NCBI GenBank assembly: GCA_903917565.1
Contig: CAIXBB010000045.1
Location: 114,810 to 178,809 of the forward strand
Direction of reading: 5' to 3'
DNA: 64,000 nt
Source: an uncultured cyanobacterium
GTDB lineage: Bacteria; Cyanobacteriota; Cyanobacteriia; PCC-6307; Cyanobiaceae
Shown here: positions 38,241 to 47,089 of the stretch, piece after piece
How positions within the stretch are numbered: position 1 is the first letter of the stretch
Layout of the letters: each line of letters starts with the position of its first letter
Notes under the pieces: generated by a model
The model's database searches: none
Seen by the model: the letters and a program-made list of their open reading frames with translations, nothing else
What the model was told of the DNA's origin: nothing
Position numbers and translations under genes: made by a program

Positions 38241-40960
38241 GGCGGGGGGGAGTAGCGGTTGAGCTGGTTGAGCATCTTGCAGACCATGGCGCTCCAGCCG
38301 GTCTGATGGGAGGCCCCCACGCCGCTGCCATTGTCGCCGTGAAAGTATTCGTTGAACAGGATCAGATCGCGCCAGTGGGGGTCGTTCTGGAACATCTCCA
38401 CCGCGCCATTGAAGGGGCGGTGGCCCTCGCTGTCGCGCCGGAAGAGACCCACCAGCCGCTTTTCCAGCTCCAGGGAGGCCTCCCAGAGGGTGATCCAGTG
38501 CCCGGAGCGGCTGGGGAACTCCACCTTGAAGCTGTCGTCGTAGAAGTGGGCGAACTTCTGCAGGGACTCGATCAGCAGGAAGTTCATCGGCATCCACACC
38601 GGCCCGCGCCAGTTGGAGTTGCCACCGAACATCGCCACCGGACTGTCGGCCGGGCTGTAGGCGAGGGTCTGGCTCTCGCTGCCTTCGGTGTAGGTGTAGG
38701 GGTGCTGTTCGTACACCTTGGAGAGGGAGCGGATGCCATGGGGTGAGAGAAACTCCTCCTCGTCGAAGAGCCGCTCGCAGATGCGCTGAAGGCGCTCCCG
38801 GGGCACCAGGGTGAACAGCACCCGGTCGTTGTGCCAGATCCCCAGGTTGTGCACCATCCAGGAGGGACTGGTGCGCTCGTGGGTGAACCAGGCCAGGGTG
38901 CGGGTGACATCGAGCATCGGTAGCCGTGCCACGGTGTCGATGTCGAAGCTCTGCACCGCCAGCAGGGGCACCAGCCCCGAGAGCGAGCGGGTGCGCAGAT
39001 AGTCGACGCTGCCGTCGGGCCGCTTGATCACGTCGTAGTAGAAGCCGTCCTCCTCGTCCCAGTTGAGGTAGTTGCGGCCGGCCGGATTGTTGAGACCGAT
39101 GGCCAGCTGCACGAAATCCACCACGAAGCGCTCGCAGATGTCGGCGTATTCGGGCTCTTCGTGGCTCAACTCCACGGCGATCTGCAGCAGGTTGAGGCTG
39201 AGCGAGGCCATCCAGGCGGTGCCGTCGCACTGCTCGATGATGCTGCCGTCGGCCAGGGGGAAGCGCCGATCGAACACGCCGATGTTGTCGAGGCCCAGGA
39301 ATCCCCCCTCGAATACGTTGTCGCCGGAGCGGTCGTTGCGGTTCGCCCACCAGCCGTACTCCAGGATCAGCTTGCGCAGGGCCGCCCGCAGGAAGGCCAG
39401 ATCGGCGGCGTCGGAGTTCCTGCGATCGATCTGGTAGATCCGCATCGCCGCCCAGGCGCCGATCGGTGGATTGGGATCGGAGAGGGCCCACTCGTAGGCG
39501 GGGGTCTGGGCGTTGGGCGCCGTGTAGTGGGGCTTGCGCAGCAGCATGCACTGCTCCTTGGCGGTGGCCGGATCGAAGACGGCGAAGGCCACGGCGTGGA
39601 ACATCAGATCCCACTGGCAGAAGTAGGGGTACTCCCAGCAGTCCGGCATCGAGATCACGTCATGGGCGTGCAGCCGCTGCCAGTAGGCGTTCTGGGTGTG
39701 CCGCCGCCTGTCCGGAGGTGGGGCGCCGGTGGGGTCGCCCTCGAGCCAGCGCATCACGCTCCAGCCGTAGTACTTCTTGCACCACAGCAGCCCGGCGGTA
39801 CCGGCCAGATGGATGCGGCGGTCGTCCTCGCAGAGGCCGGGAACGCGATGGTCGAAATACTCCAGCCACTCCCGTTCGCGCTCGACGAAGAGTGCCGCGA
39901 TGGCGTCCCCATCCAGCACAGGGGCTGGCGACGGGCCGTCGACGCGGTGCAGCCGCAGCTCCACCACCCACTCCTCGCCGGCGGCCAGGGTGTGCTGCAG
40001 CAGGCGTCCCGCCTTGCTGCCCTGCAGGGCCGGATTCACCGCGCCGGCTTCGCCGTCGACCACATGGCGATGGAAGCCGTCCTTCTGGAAGGCTGTGGCA
40101 TTGGGCTGTCCCCAGAGCCGCTCGCTGTTGGTTTCGTTGTCGGTGAAGATCCAGCGGCCGGGCTCCCGGCAGTCGAGCTGGTACACCCCCAGGTGGGGGA
40201 TGGCATCGGTGACCACCGCAGGGCCGCGGGCCCCATCGCCGTCGCCGGCGAGTGGGCGGATCTGGTGTTCGACCTCATCGGGGTAGCCCCATCGCCAGGT
40301 GTTGCGCAGCCACAGGCTGGGCAACAGGGTGAGGGGGGCCGGCTCGGGGCCGCGGTTGGTGGCCCGCAGGCGGATCAGCAGATCCTCCGGTCCGGCCTTG
40401 GCGTACTCGATGACGACATCGAAATAGCGGCTCTCGTCGAAGATCCCCGTGTCGATCAGTTCGTATTCGGGCTGGTCGCGGCTGCGGCGGCCGTTCTCCG
40501 CCCGCAGCTCTTCGTAGGGGAACTCCCGCTGCGGGTACTTGTACAGCCCCCGCATGAAGCTGTGGGTGGGGGTGTTGGCGAGGTGGAAGAAATAGTCCTT
40601 GAGGTCCTCACCGTGGTTGCCTTCGGGATTGCCGAGCCCGAAGGGCCGTTCCTTGAGGATCGGATCGGTGCCGTTCCAGAGGGCCAGCGAGAAACAGAGG
40701 CGGCACTCGTCGTCGCAGAGGCCCAGCAGCCCGTCCTCGCCCCAGCGGTAGACGCGGGAGCGGGCGTGGTCGTGGGGGAAGGAGCTCCAGGCGTCCCCGT
40801 CGGCGGAATAGTCCTCGCGCACCGTGCCCCACTGGCGCTCGCTCAGGTAGCTGCCCCACAGGCTCCAGGGGGCGACGTCGTGGTCGCGCTCGGCCATGCG
40901 CCGGGTTTCCGACGGGGTGATGGCGTCGATCGCGGCGCGGCCGGGGACGCCGGCGGTCAC
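38237..40960 (-). CDS. Large GH63/MGH1-like glycoside hydrolase
   Basis: A protein of 907 residues from the GTG at 40960, or 886 from the ATG at 40897. It opens SLWGSYLSERQWGTVREDYS, followed by FPHDHARSRVYRWGEDGLLG, a beta-sandwich and then an (alpha/alpha)6-type catalytic barrel with FEGGFLGLDNIGVFDR and GNSNWRGPVWMPMN. These features match the large bacterial glucosidase group related to GH63 and mannosylglycerate hydrolases. I prefer the GTG, because it overlaps the previous stop (GTGA) and adds a segment that homologues appear to share. It probably releases glucose or a glucoside from a short oligosaccharide or compatible solute. It sits between two GMC dehydrogenases. Confidence 0.88.
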   Translation of the reverse strand: MTAGVPGRAAIDAITPSETRRMAERDHDVAPWSLWGSYLSERQWGTVREDYSADGDAWSSFPHDHARSRVYRWGEDGLLGLCDDECRLCFSLALWNGTDPILKERPFGLGNPEGNHGEDLKDYFFHLANTPTHSFMRGLYKYPQREFPYEELRAENGRRSRDQPEYELIDTGIFDESRYFDVVIEYAKAGPEDLLIRLRATNRGPEPAPLTLLPSLWLRNTWRWGYPDEVEHQIRPLAGDGDGARGPAVVTDAIPHLGVYQLDCREPGRWIFTDNETNSERLWGQPNATAFQKDGFHRHVVDGEAGAVNPALQGSKAGRLLQHTLAAGEEWVVELRLHRVDGPSPAPVLDGDAIAALFVEREREWLEYFDHRVPGLCEDDRRIHLAGTAGLLWCKKYYGWSVMRWLEGDPTGAPPPDRRRHTQNAYWQRLHAHDVISMPDCWEYPYFCQWDLMFHAVAFAVFDPATAKEQCMLLRKPHYTAPNAQTPAYEWALSDPNPPIGAWAAMRIYQIDRRNSDAADLAFLRAALRKLILEYGWWANRNDRSGDNVFEGGFLGLDNIGVFDRRFPLADGSIIEQCDGTAWMASLSLNLLQIAVELSHEEPEYADICERFVVDFVQLAIGLNNPAGRNYLNWDEEDGFYYDVIKRPDGSVDYLRTRSLSGLVPLLAVQSFDIDTVARLPMLDVTRTLAWFTHERTSPSWMVHNLGIWHNDRVLFTLVPRERLQRICERLFDEEEFLSPHGIRSLSKVYEQHPYTYTEGSESQTLAYSPADSPVAMFGGNSNWRGPVWMPMNFLLIESLQKFAHFYDDSFKVEFPSRSGHWITLWEASLELEKRLVGLFRRDSEGHRPFNGAVEMFQNDPHWRDLILFNEYFHGDNGSGVGASHQTGWSAMVCKMLNQLNRYSPPP

Positions 40961-42471
40961 TGGGAGGCCTTCAGGGCGGCGCCGATGCGCAGGGCATTGG
41001 CGATCACCGTGAGCCCCACCCCCACCGATGGACAGAAGGGCAGCACGCTGGCATCGACGATCCAGAGGTTGTGCACCTCGTGGCTGCGGCCCTGCAGGTT
41101 CACCACCGAGGTCGCCGGATCCGAGCCCATGCGGCAGGTGCCGCAGGCGCCGCCGATCACCGGCAGGGGCGCTTCGCCGCGGGGGTGGGTGGGGGCGGCC
41201 TTGGCGACCAGGGTCAGGGGGTCGGCCTCCACGGCCTTGAGGCAGTCGATCCAGCGGTAGACGAGGCGGTCGTGGGCCTCCCGGTTGTTGGCCGTGTAAT
41301 GGATCTGCAGCAGGTTGCCCCGCAGGGCGACGCGGTTGTGGGGATCGGGCCGCACGGCGCTCATTGCCCACCAGGTGATCGAGCGAGCGGCCAGCTGCTC
41401 GAGGCCGAAATCCGGCAGCAGGCGGGTCACCAGGGAGAGCACCGGCGGTGATTCGGCGAACAGGGCGTCCTGGAGCACGCCGCCGCCGCTCTGGATCGAA
41501 CCGAGGGGGAAGTCGACGTTCCTGTCGCCCCAGTAGAAGTCGGTGAGGCCGTGGCCGCGGGCGTAGCGGCCCGAATTGGGGGCGGCAGCCAGCTGCAGGA
41601 TCGAGGTGAGCTGGGGCTTCATCAGGTTGCGGCCCACCTGATCGGAGCCGTTGGCCAGGCCACGGGCGTGGTGATCGGTCGCGGAGCGCAGCAGGATCTC
41701 CGGTGTGCCGATGGCCCCGGCCGCCAGCACCACCTGATGGCCGCGGAACAACCAGCGCTGGTTGCCGATCTCCGCTTCGACGCCGCGCACCTCCTGGCCG
41801 GAGGGGTTGACGTGCAGTTGCAGCACCCGGGCGTGCTCCTTGACCGTGACATTGCCCGAGCTGCGCACCGGATCAACGCCGAAGCGTTCGGCATCCCCGG
41901 TGGGATCCACCGCCGAATCGGTCCAGCTCAGCGGCAGGTCGTAGGGATGGAGGCCCTGGCGCTCGAGGGCGGCGCGCAGCTCCACCAGAAACGGCTCCAC
42001 CGGCCGTGGCGCGGCGGGATAGTCGCTCCCACGGGCAGGGGCGGTGGGATCGGCACCGGCCACACCGTGCACGTGATAGAGCGATTCAGCCTGGTCGTAC
42101 CACGATGCCAGGTCGTCGTAGCGCAGTTCCCAGTCCGGCGATGGTCCCTCCTGGAGGGGCACGCCGAGGAATTCCTGCTCGCGCATCCGTTCGAGCACGC
42201 CACCCCAGATCTTGGTGTTGCCGCCGATGGCATGCACCATCTGGGGGGAAAAGGGATCGCCGTCGGTGCCGAACCATTTCTCCTCGGGGTGATAGCGCTG
42301 CTTGCGGAACAGCCCCGCCTCGGCCACGTTCTGGTCGGCCTGGGCCATCACGCCACCACGCTCCAGCAGCAACACGGTGTGGCCCCCCTCGGCGAGGCTG
42401 GCGGCCAGGGTGCCGCCACCGGCACCGCTGCCGATCAGAATCACGTCGTAATGGCTATCATCAATGATCAT
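40957..42471 (-). CDS. GMC-family oxidoreductase (second copy in ARTO operon)
   Basis: A 504-residue flavoprotein with the FAD motif LIGSGAGGGTLAASLAEGG at the very N-terminus, GGNTKIWGGVLERMRE at the flavin and a C-terminal GGACGTCRMGSDPATSVV plus the VGVGLTVIANALRIG helix. It is clearly paralogous to the GMC protein two genes downstream. It lacks that protein's cysteine cluster, since the substrate domain is shorter there (DLPLSWTDSAVDPTGDAERFG). It begins 3 bases after ctaE2 and overlaps the hydrolase gene by 4 bases. Confidence 0.93.
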   Translation of the reverse strand: MIIDDSHYDVILIGSGAGGGTLAASLAEGGHTVLLLERGGVMAQADQNVAEAGLFRKQRYHPEEKWFGTDGDPFSPQMVHAIGGNTKIWGGVLERMREQEFLGVPLQEGPSPDWELRYDDLASWYDQAESLYHVHGVAGADPTAPARGSDYPAAPRPVEPFLVELRAALERQGLHPYDLPLSWTDSAVDPTGDAERFGVDPVRSSGNVTVKEHARVLQLHVNPSGQEVRGVEAEIGNQRWLFRGHQVVLAAGAIGTPEILLRSATDHHARGLANGSDQVGRNLMKPQLTSILQLAAAPNSGRYARGHGLTDFYWGDRNVDFPLGSIQSGGGVLQDALFAESPPVLSLVTRLLPDFGLEQLAARSITWWAMSAVRPDPHNRVALRGNLLQIHYTANNREAHDRLVYRWIDCLKAVEADPLTLVAKAAPTHPRGEAPLPVIGGACGTCRMGSDPATSVVNLQGRSHEVHNLWIVDASVLPFCPSVGVGLTVIANALRIGAALKASQ

Positions 42472-42474
42472 GGT

Positions 42475-43077
42475 TCAGGCTCTCCAGACATAGAGCAGCA
42501 CGAACAGGATGATCCAGATCACATCCACGAAGTGCCAGAACAGGGATGTGGCTTTGACCCCTTCTTCACCACCGTTGTAATTGCCGGGGACAAAGGATTT
42601 GGCCAGCATCAGGCCCATCAGCAGGATGCCGGTGAGCACATGCAGGCCATGGAAGCCGGTGAGCAGATAAAAGGTGCCCCCGAATGTGCCCGAGGTGAAT
42701 CCGAACGTGAGGCCGCTCCACTCCACCGCCTGGCCGTAGAGGAAGTAGGCCCCCATGGCCATGGTGAGGAGCCAGAAGCCCCGGAACAGCCAGATCTTCT
42801 CCTTGCCCTTGAAATGCTCGGCCACCACCATCGTCAGGGAGCTGGAGACCAGCACCACCGTGTTGATCAGTGGCATGCGCCATTCGAGGCCGTCCACACC
42901 GGCAGGCAGCCAGTCGAGGGCGGAGAGGCGCAGGATCGCGTAGCCACTGAAGAACGCCAGGAAGATGACGCTCTCGGAGCACAGAAAAATGATGAAACCG
43001 GTGAGGTTGTGGCTGGCGTGCTGGCCTTCGCCGTGGGCCACGGACTCGCCGCTGGGGGGGACAGGGGTGCTGGTCAT
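42475..43077 (-). CDS. ctaE2: Heme-copper oxidase subunit III (ARTO-type)
   Basis: A 200-residue membrane protein with five predicted spans and the subunit III hallmarks GFHGLHVLTGILLMGLM and WHFVDVIWIILFVLLY near the C-terminus. It is the short five-helix form found in quinol-oxidase-like and cyanobacterial enzymes. It overlaps ctaD2 by 4 bases (ATGA) and precedes the GMC gene by 3 bases. Confidence 0.96.
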   Translation of the reverse strand: MTSTPVPPSGESVAHGEGQHASHNLTGFIIFLCSESVIFLAFFSGYAILRLSALDWLPAGVDGLEWRMPLINTVVLVSSSLTMVVAEHFKGKEKIWLFRGFWLLTMAMGAYFLYGQAVEWSGLTFGFTSGTFGGTFYLLTGFHGLHVLTGILLMGLMLAKSFVPGNYNGGEEGVKATSLFWHFVDVIWIILFVLLYVWRA

Positions 43078-44744
43078 CGGTTGGCCTCCTGAAGGGTGAG
43101 CGCACGCTCGATCTCGGCTTGATGCTCCACCAGTGGTTCCCCACTGCCGTAGCCATAGGGGCGGCTGATCACGGTGGGAACGTGCTCACCGAAGTTGTCC
43201 TCCGCCGGTGGTGACGGCAGGAGCCACTCCAGGCCGATGGCGCTCCAGGGGTTGTGCGGCGCCCTCGGACCGCGGGCCCAGGAGCTGATCATGTTGAGCA
43301 GGAAAGGAATGATCGACACCCCCAGCAGGAAGGCCCCCAGGCTGGCCAGCACATTCCAGAAGGCGAACTCCGGGTCGTAGGAGGAGACCCGGCGGGGCAT
43401 GCCCATCAGGCCGAGGGGATGCATGGGCAGGAAGTTGAGATTGGCACCCACGAAGGTGAGCAGGAAATGCAGTTTGCCGAGGCCCTCGTAGGGCATCCGA
43501 CCGGTGAACTTGGGGAACCAGTGGTAGATGGCGGCGAAGATGCCCATGACGGCAGCGCCGTAGATCACGTAGTGGAAGTGCCCCACCACGAAATAGGTGT
43601 TGCTGACGTGAATGTCAATCGGCACCGTGGCCAGCATGACACCGGTGATGCCGGCGAAGACGAAGTTGAACAGGCCCCCGAGGCAGAACAGCATCGGGGT
43701 GGTGAGCCTGATCTTGCCCCTCCACAGGGTGCCCAGCCAGGCGAACACCTTGACGCCAGTGGGCACGGCGATCAGCATCGTGGTGACCATGAACAGGTTG
43801 CGCATCCACTGGGTCACGCCGCTGGGGAACATGTGGTGCACCCAGACGATCAGACCGAGGCCAACGATGATGAAGGAGGCCAGACACACGTAGACGTAGC
43901 CAAACAGTGGCTTGCGCGAATAGACGGGAAACAGCTCGGAGAAGATGCCGAACACCGGCAGGATGATCACATACACCGCCGGGTGGGAATAGAACCAGAA
44001 GAAGTGCTGATAGAGCACGGGATCGCCGCCCCCTTCGGGCCTGTAGAAGGATGTGCCGACGCTCAGATCCAGCAGCAGCATCACGGCGCCGCCGGTGAGG
44101 GCGGGCAGGCCGATCAGCTGCAGGCTCTGGGCGGCCAGGGCGGTCCAGCAGAACACGGGCATGCGAAAGAAGCCCATTCCCGGCGCCCGCATCCGCAGGA
44201 TCGTGGTGACGAAGTTCACCGCCCCCATGATCGAGGAGACGCCGGAGAGGGCCACGGCCAGCACCCAGAGAAACTCCCCATTGATCAGCTGGCCAAGCGG
44301 ATTCTGGAGACTCACCGGCGGATAGGACCACCAACCGGAGGTGGCCGGTCCGCTGGGCACGAAGAAGCTGGCGATCAGCAGGATGCCGAACACCGGCACC
44401 AGCCAGAAGGCGGCGGTGTTGAGCCGCGGGAAGGCCATGTCGGGGGCGCCGATCATGGTGGGAATCAGCAGGTTGTTGAGCCCGTTGAGCACTGGAAAGA
44501 TGAACAGGAACAACATGATCGTTCCGTGCATCGTGTAGAGGCCGTTGTACACGGTGCGATCCACCAGATCGGACGCTGGTGTGATCAGCTCCCCCCGGAT
44601 GATCATGGCCAGCAGGCCACCCACCAGGAAGAAGAAGAAGGCCACCACGATGTACTGGATACCGATCACCTTGGCATCGGTGCTGAAGCCGAAGTAACGC
44701 CGCCAGGTGGCGGGCGGTTCGGGGGAGAGGGCGGTGCTGGTCAT
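43074..44744 (-). CDS. ctaD2: Heme-copper oxidase subunit I (ARTO-type)
   Basis: A 556-residue, 12-span catalytic subunit. Metal ligands are visible: the low-spin heme His in MHGTIMLFLFIFPV, the CuB/cross-linked pair in FWFYSHPAVYV, the CuB His-His in VHHMF, and the heme His residues in VGHFHYVIYGA. YSHP replaces the GHPE form, so the D-channel glutamate is absent. This defines an A2-type enzyme with the Tyr-Ser pair. With a subunit II that lacks CuA it should be an alternative respiratory terminal (quinol) oxidase. Confidence 0.96.
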   Translation of the reverse strand: MTSTALSPEPPATWRRYFGFSTDAKVIGIQYIVVAFFFFLVGGLLAMIIRGELITPASDLVDRTVYNGLYTMHGTIMLFLFIFPVLNGLNNLLIPTMIGAPDMAFPRLNTAAFWLVPVFGILLIASFFVPSGPATSGWWSYPPVSLQNPLGQLINGEFLWVLAVALSGVSSIMGAVNFVTTILRMRAPGMGFFRMPVFCWTALAAQSLQLIGLPALTGGAVMLLLDLSVGTSFYRPEGGGDPVLYQHFFWFYSHPAVYVIILPVFGIFSELFPVYSRKPLFGYVYVCLASFIIVGLGLIVWVHHMFPSGVTQWMRNLFMVTTMLIAVPTGVKVFAWLGTLWRGKIRLTTPMLFCLGGLFNFVFAGITGVMLATVPIDIHVSNTYFVVGHFHYVIYGAAVMGIFAAIYHWFPKFTGRMPYEGLGKLHFLLTFVGANLNFLPMHPLGLMGMPRRVSSYDPEFAFWNVLASLGAFLLGVSIIPFLLNMISSWARGPRAPHNPWSAIGLEWLLPSPPAEDNFGEHVPTVISRPYGYGSGEPLVEHQAEIERALTLQEANR

Positions 44745-44748
44745 GGCC

Positions 44749-45687
44749 TCAGGCGTCGTGGGGAAGGGAGCTGGAACCGGGAACGTTCACCTGGGGCGGC
44801 GGGGCCGGCACAACCGTGGGCCAGCCGCCGCGGGGGTTGCGCTGGTGCTCGGCGTATTCGTCGGAGGCCACGCTGAGGCCGCTCTGCAGGGGGGCGGCGG
44901 CGGCCTGCTTCAGCCAGGCGGCATGGTCAGCGGCGGTTTCGACCACCACATCGGCCTGGTTGGCGGCGAACCAGGTGCCGCTGAACTGGGAGTCCCGCAG
45001 GCGGTAGCGCCCCAGGCGCGTGGGGGTGAGGCTGAAATCGATCGCCCGGCCAGGGATCACATCCTGCTTGAGCCGGAAGGCGGGGATGAAGAAGCCGTGC
45101 AGCACGTCTTCGGAGACCAGGCGGAAGGTGATCGGCCGATCCAGCTCCAGGTGCAGCTCCGTGCTGGAGACGTTCTGGGCCGGATAGCGAAACTCCCACG
45201 ACCATTGCCGGGCGACCACCTCCACCTGTTCGGCCGGCAGCCGGTCCCCGGGGTAGCCCCCCTGTTGCTCGCCGGCATCGCGCAGGTGGATGTGCTCCAT
45301 CGGCCCGAGCACCCCCAGCTCGGTACTGACCTGAATGGCGTACCAGGCGATGGCCATCACCAGCACGAAGGGGATGGCGGTCCAGATCACCTCCAGTCGG
45401 GTGTTGCCCTCGATCGGGTCGGCATCGCTTTCGTCGTACTTCTCGGCGCGGTGCACGAGCATCACCCAGCCCATCACCGAGATCACCCCCAGGAAGACGA
45501 ACGTGCCGACGCCGGTTTCAAAGCTGAACAGGCCATCCACCAGGGGGGCGGCATTGGAGGCCTGCACCGGCAGCCAGCGAAGGGACTGGTCGGCCACCCA
45601 GAGGCTGATGAACACCAACAGGCCGATCCAGACGGCCAGAGCGGCCAGGGCGACGGGGCCGGGGCGGCGCGGAGTGGAGGAGGTCAT
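44749..45687 (-). CDS. ctaC2: Heme-copper oxidase subunit II lacking CuA (ARTO-type)
   Basis: A 312-residue subunit. Hydrophobic spans lie at about 11-32, 57-78 and 100-120, followed by a cupredoxin-fold domain with EDVLHGFFIPAFRLKQDVIPGR. Where CuA subunits have the Cys-x3-Cys-x3-His-x2-Met ligands, this protein reads RLRDSQFSGTWFAAN, so both cysteines and the distal His and Met are gone. Only the first His (VLHG) remains. The protein therefore cannot hold CuA and resembles quinol oxidase subunit II, the defining feature of cyanobacterial ARTO. The ATG at 45687 is 15 bases after the upstream gene. Confidence 0.94.
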   Translation of the reverse strand: MTSSTPRRPGPVALAALAVWIGLLVFISLWVADQSLRWLPVQASNAAPLVDGLFSFETGVGTFVFLGVISVMGWVMLVHRAEKYDESDADPIEGNTRLEVIWTAIPFVLVMAIAWYAIQVSTELGVLGPMEHIHLRDAGEQQGGYPGDRLPAEQVEVVARQWSWEFRYPAQNVSSTELHLELDRPITFRLVSEDVLHGFFIPAFRLKQDVIPGRAIDFSLTPTRLGRYRLRDSQFSGTWFAANQADVVVETAADHAAWLKQAAAAPLQSGLSVASDEYAEHQRNPRGGWPTVVPAPPPQVNVPGSSSLPHDA

Positions 45688-45701
45688 GGGGAGGAGGGCC
45701 C

Positions 45702-46325
45702 TTAAGGAAGGGCGGTTCGGAGATCGGCTCCGCTGGCCAGAAGCTGGTCGGCGGTGATGTGGACGCCGAATTCGGCCGCCAGTTCGGCACCGAGGGTGCC
45801 GTGAAGGCCGATCACCAGAAACAGGCCCAGACCGACCAGCAGGTAAAGCCACTGGACCTGCCGGCCCATGTCCCGGCGCCAGAGAAAACGCTGGTAGCCG
45901 CGCCAGACGGTCATGGCGATGATCGCCACCAGGATCGCCACCCCACCGACGCCATGCCAGAGCATGGTTTCCATGCTCTGGAGCCCGATGCTGCTGGTGA
46001 CACCGGGTATCGGCACCGCGAGCAGCATCTCGAAGAAACCGGCCGCCACGGTGAAGAAGCTGACGATGGCGCAGGCCAGCAGGTTGTACCAGCCCACGTC
46101 GTGGAAGCCGGCCCGGGTGATCGGCAGGGCCAGAAAGCGGAACACCCGCTTTTCGATCGGATAGAGGGCGCCGACGATGTCGAAGGCGATGGCGATCACG
46201 AACAGACCGATCGTGAAGTGGACCAGATTCGGATGGATCGGCAGGCTGTAGGGCAGGTCGTTGGGGCCCAGCCAATCCCCCAGCTGATGGATCGGCGCCT
46301 CGGCCTGGAGCAGGGGGGAGGCCAT
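45702..46325 (-). CDS. DUF2231 membrane protein (b)
   Basis: A 207-residue protein with four predicted membrane spans. The family motif is LPIHPNLVHFTIGLFVIAIAFD, and a second conserved histidine lies in METMLWHGVGGVAILVA. These histidines could bind heme (inference). It overlaps the preceding DUF2231 gene by one base and precedes ctaC2 by 14 bases. Paired DUF2231 genes next to ARTO subunits recur in cyanobacteria, which suggests an accessory role, perhaps quinol handling or assembly. Confidence 0.9.
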   Translation of the reverse strand: MASPLLQAEAPIHQLGDWLGPNDLPYSLPIHPNLVHFTIGLFVIAIAFDIVGALYPIEKRVFRFLALPITRAGFHDVGWYNLLACAIVSFFTVAAGFFEMLLAVPIPGVTSSIGLQSMETMLWHGVGGVAILVAIIAMTVWRGYQRFLWRRDMGRQVQWLYLLVGLGLFLVIGLHGTLGAELAAEFGVHITADQLLASGADLRTALP

Positions 46326-46822
46326 CAGATCAGTCCGGCACGGCCGGCGGCCACCACCGGCACCGTGTGCAGGCCATAGACCCAGATCAGCTGGTTGCCC
46401 AGGGTGACCTGCACCACCACAAGGGCGGTCAGCACCCCACCGGCGGCCAGGAAGGGCAGCGGCAGCGTCTCGGGGTCCCGGTTACGCAGCACGTAGCGCC
46501 AGCCGGTGAGGACCGAGAGGATGCCGGCCAACGACCAGCCCAGGGTGCTGTGCAGGTTGAGGATCGTGCGCGAGGCGCCAAAGGGATCGGCCAGGCCCGC
46601 TTCCACCTGGCCAAAGATGATCGCCACGAAGATGGCCCCCGTGGCGAACAGCAGGTTCCAGAAGCTGACTTCAAAGAGATTCGGCCGGCGCAACAAGACA
46701 CCGATCAGATCAAAGATCACGCTGATCACCGCCATGGCGATGACGAAGTGGACCACGATCGGATGGAGGGTGTCCATCCAGGGCAGGTTGTGGTCATTGA
46801 GGGCTGGCAGCTGTAGCTGCAT
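46325..46822 (-). CDS. DUF2231 membrane protein (a), first gene of the ARTO operon
   Basis: A 165-residue protein with four predicted spans and the family motif DTLHPIVVHFVIAMAVISVIFD, plus a further conserved His in LNLHSTLGWSLAG. The ATG at 46822 gives the conserved N-terminus; the frame runs 38 residues further upstream through low-quality sequence. It is shorter than its partner but clearly paralogous. It heads a run of eight genes on the minus strand. The NADH dehydrogenase gene is divergent, with 267 bases between them. Confidence 0.9.
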   Translation of the reverse strand: MQLQLPALNDHNLPWMDTLHPIVVHFVIAMAVISVIFDLIGVLLRRPNLFEVSFWNLLFATGAIFVAIIFGQVEAGLADPFGASRTILNLHSTLGWSLAGILSVLTGWRYVLRNRDPETLPLPFLAAGGVLTALVVVQVTLGNQLIWVYGLHTVPVVAAGRAGLI

Positions 46823-47089
46823 CGGGCACCGGCCACGCTGTGCCTCTTCACCTTGGCCAGGACTTGGCGGCTGACCTGGGTCTGTGACCTTTTGTTGCAG
46901 GATTGTGGCGATACCCCGACGCGACGACCGGGCCACCTCTCAGCCCTGATTGCTGGCGCCGAAGGCGTGCATCAGGGAAGAGAGCGACTCGTGCAGCGAG
47001 CCGGTAAGCAACTGTTCATCCTGCCAGGCCAGGAGCTCGCCGTTCGCGAGATTCTCCCTACCTTGCAGATAGTCTGCGGACCCGCATCG

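Noticed and set aside
38241..39614. 458-residue N-terminal extension of the last GMC gene
   Set aside because: It lies entirely inside the glycoside hydrolase gene in another frame. The ATG at 38240 gives the normal GMC N-terminus.
36444..41260. Two long plus-strand open frames across the GMC/GH region
   Set aside because: They have a repeated Gly/Val/His/Gln-rich composition antisense to strongly conserved genes. No domain is visible.
40961..41371. 137-residue upstream extension of the glycoside hydrolase
   Set aside because: It overlaps the GMC gene and has a Pro/Arg-rich composition with no family match.
45688..46275. N-terminal extension of ctaC2
   Set aside because: It overlaps the DUF2231 gene. 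The first membrane span of subunit II begins just after the ATG at 45687.
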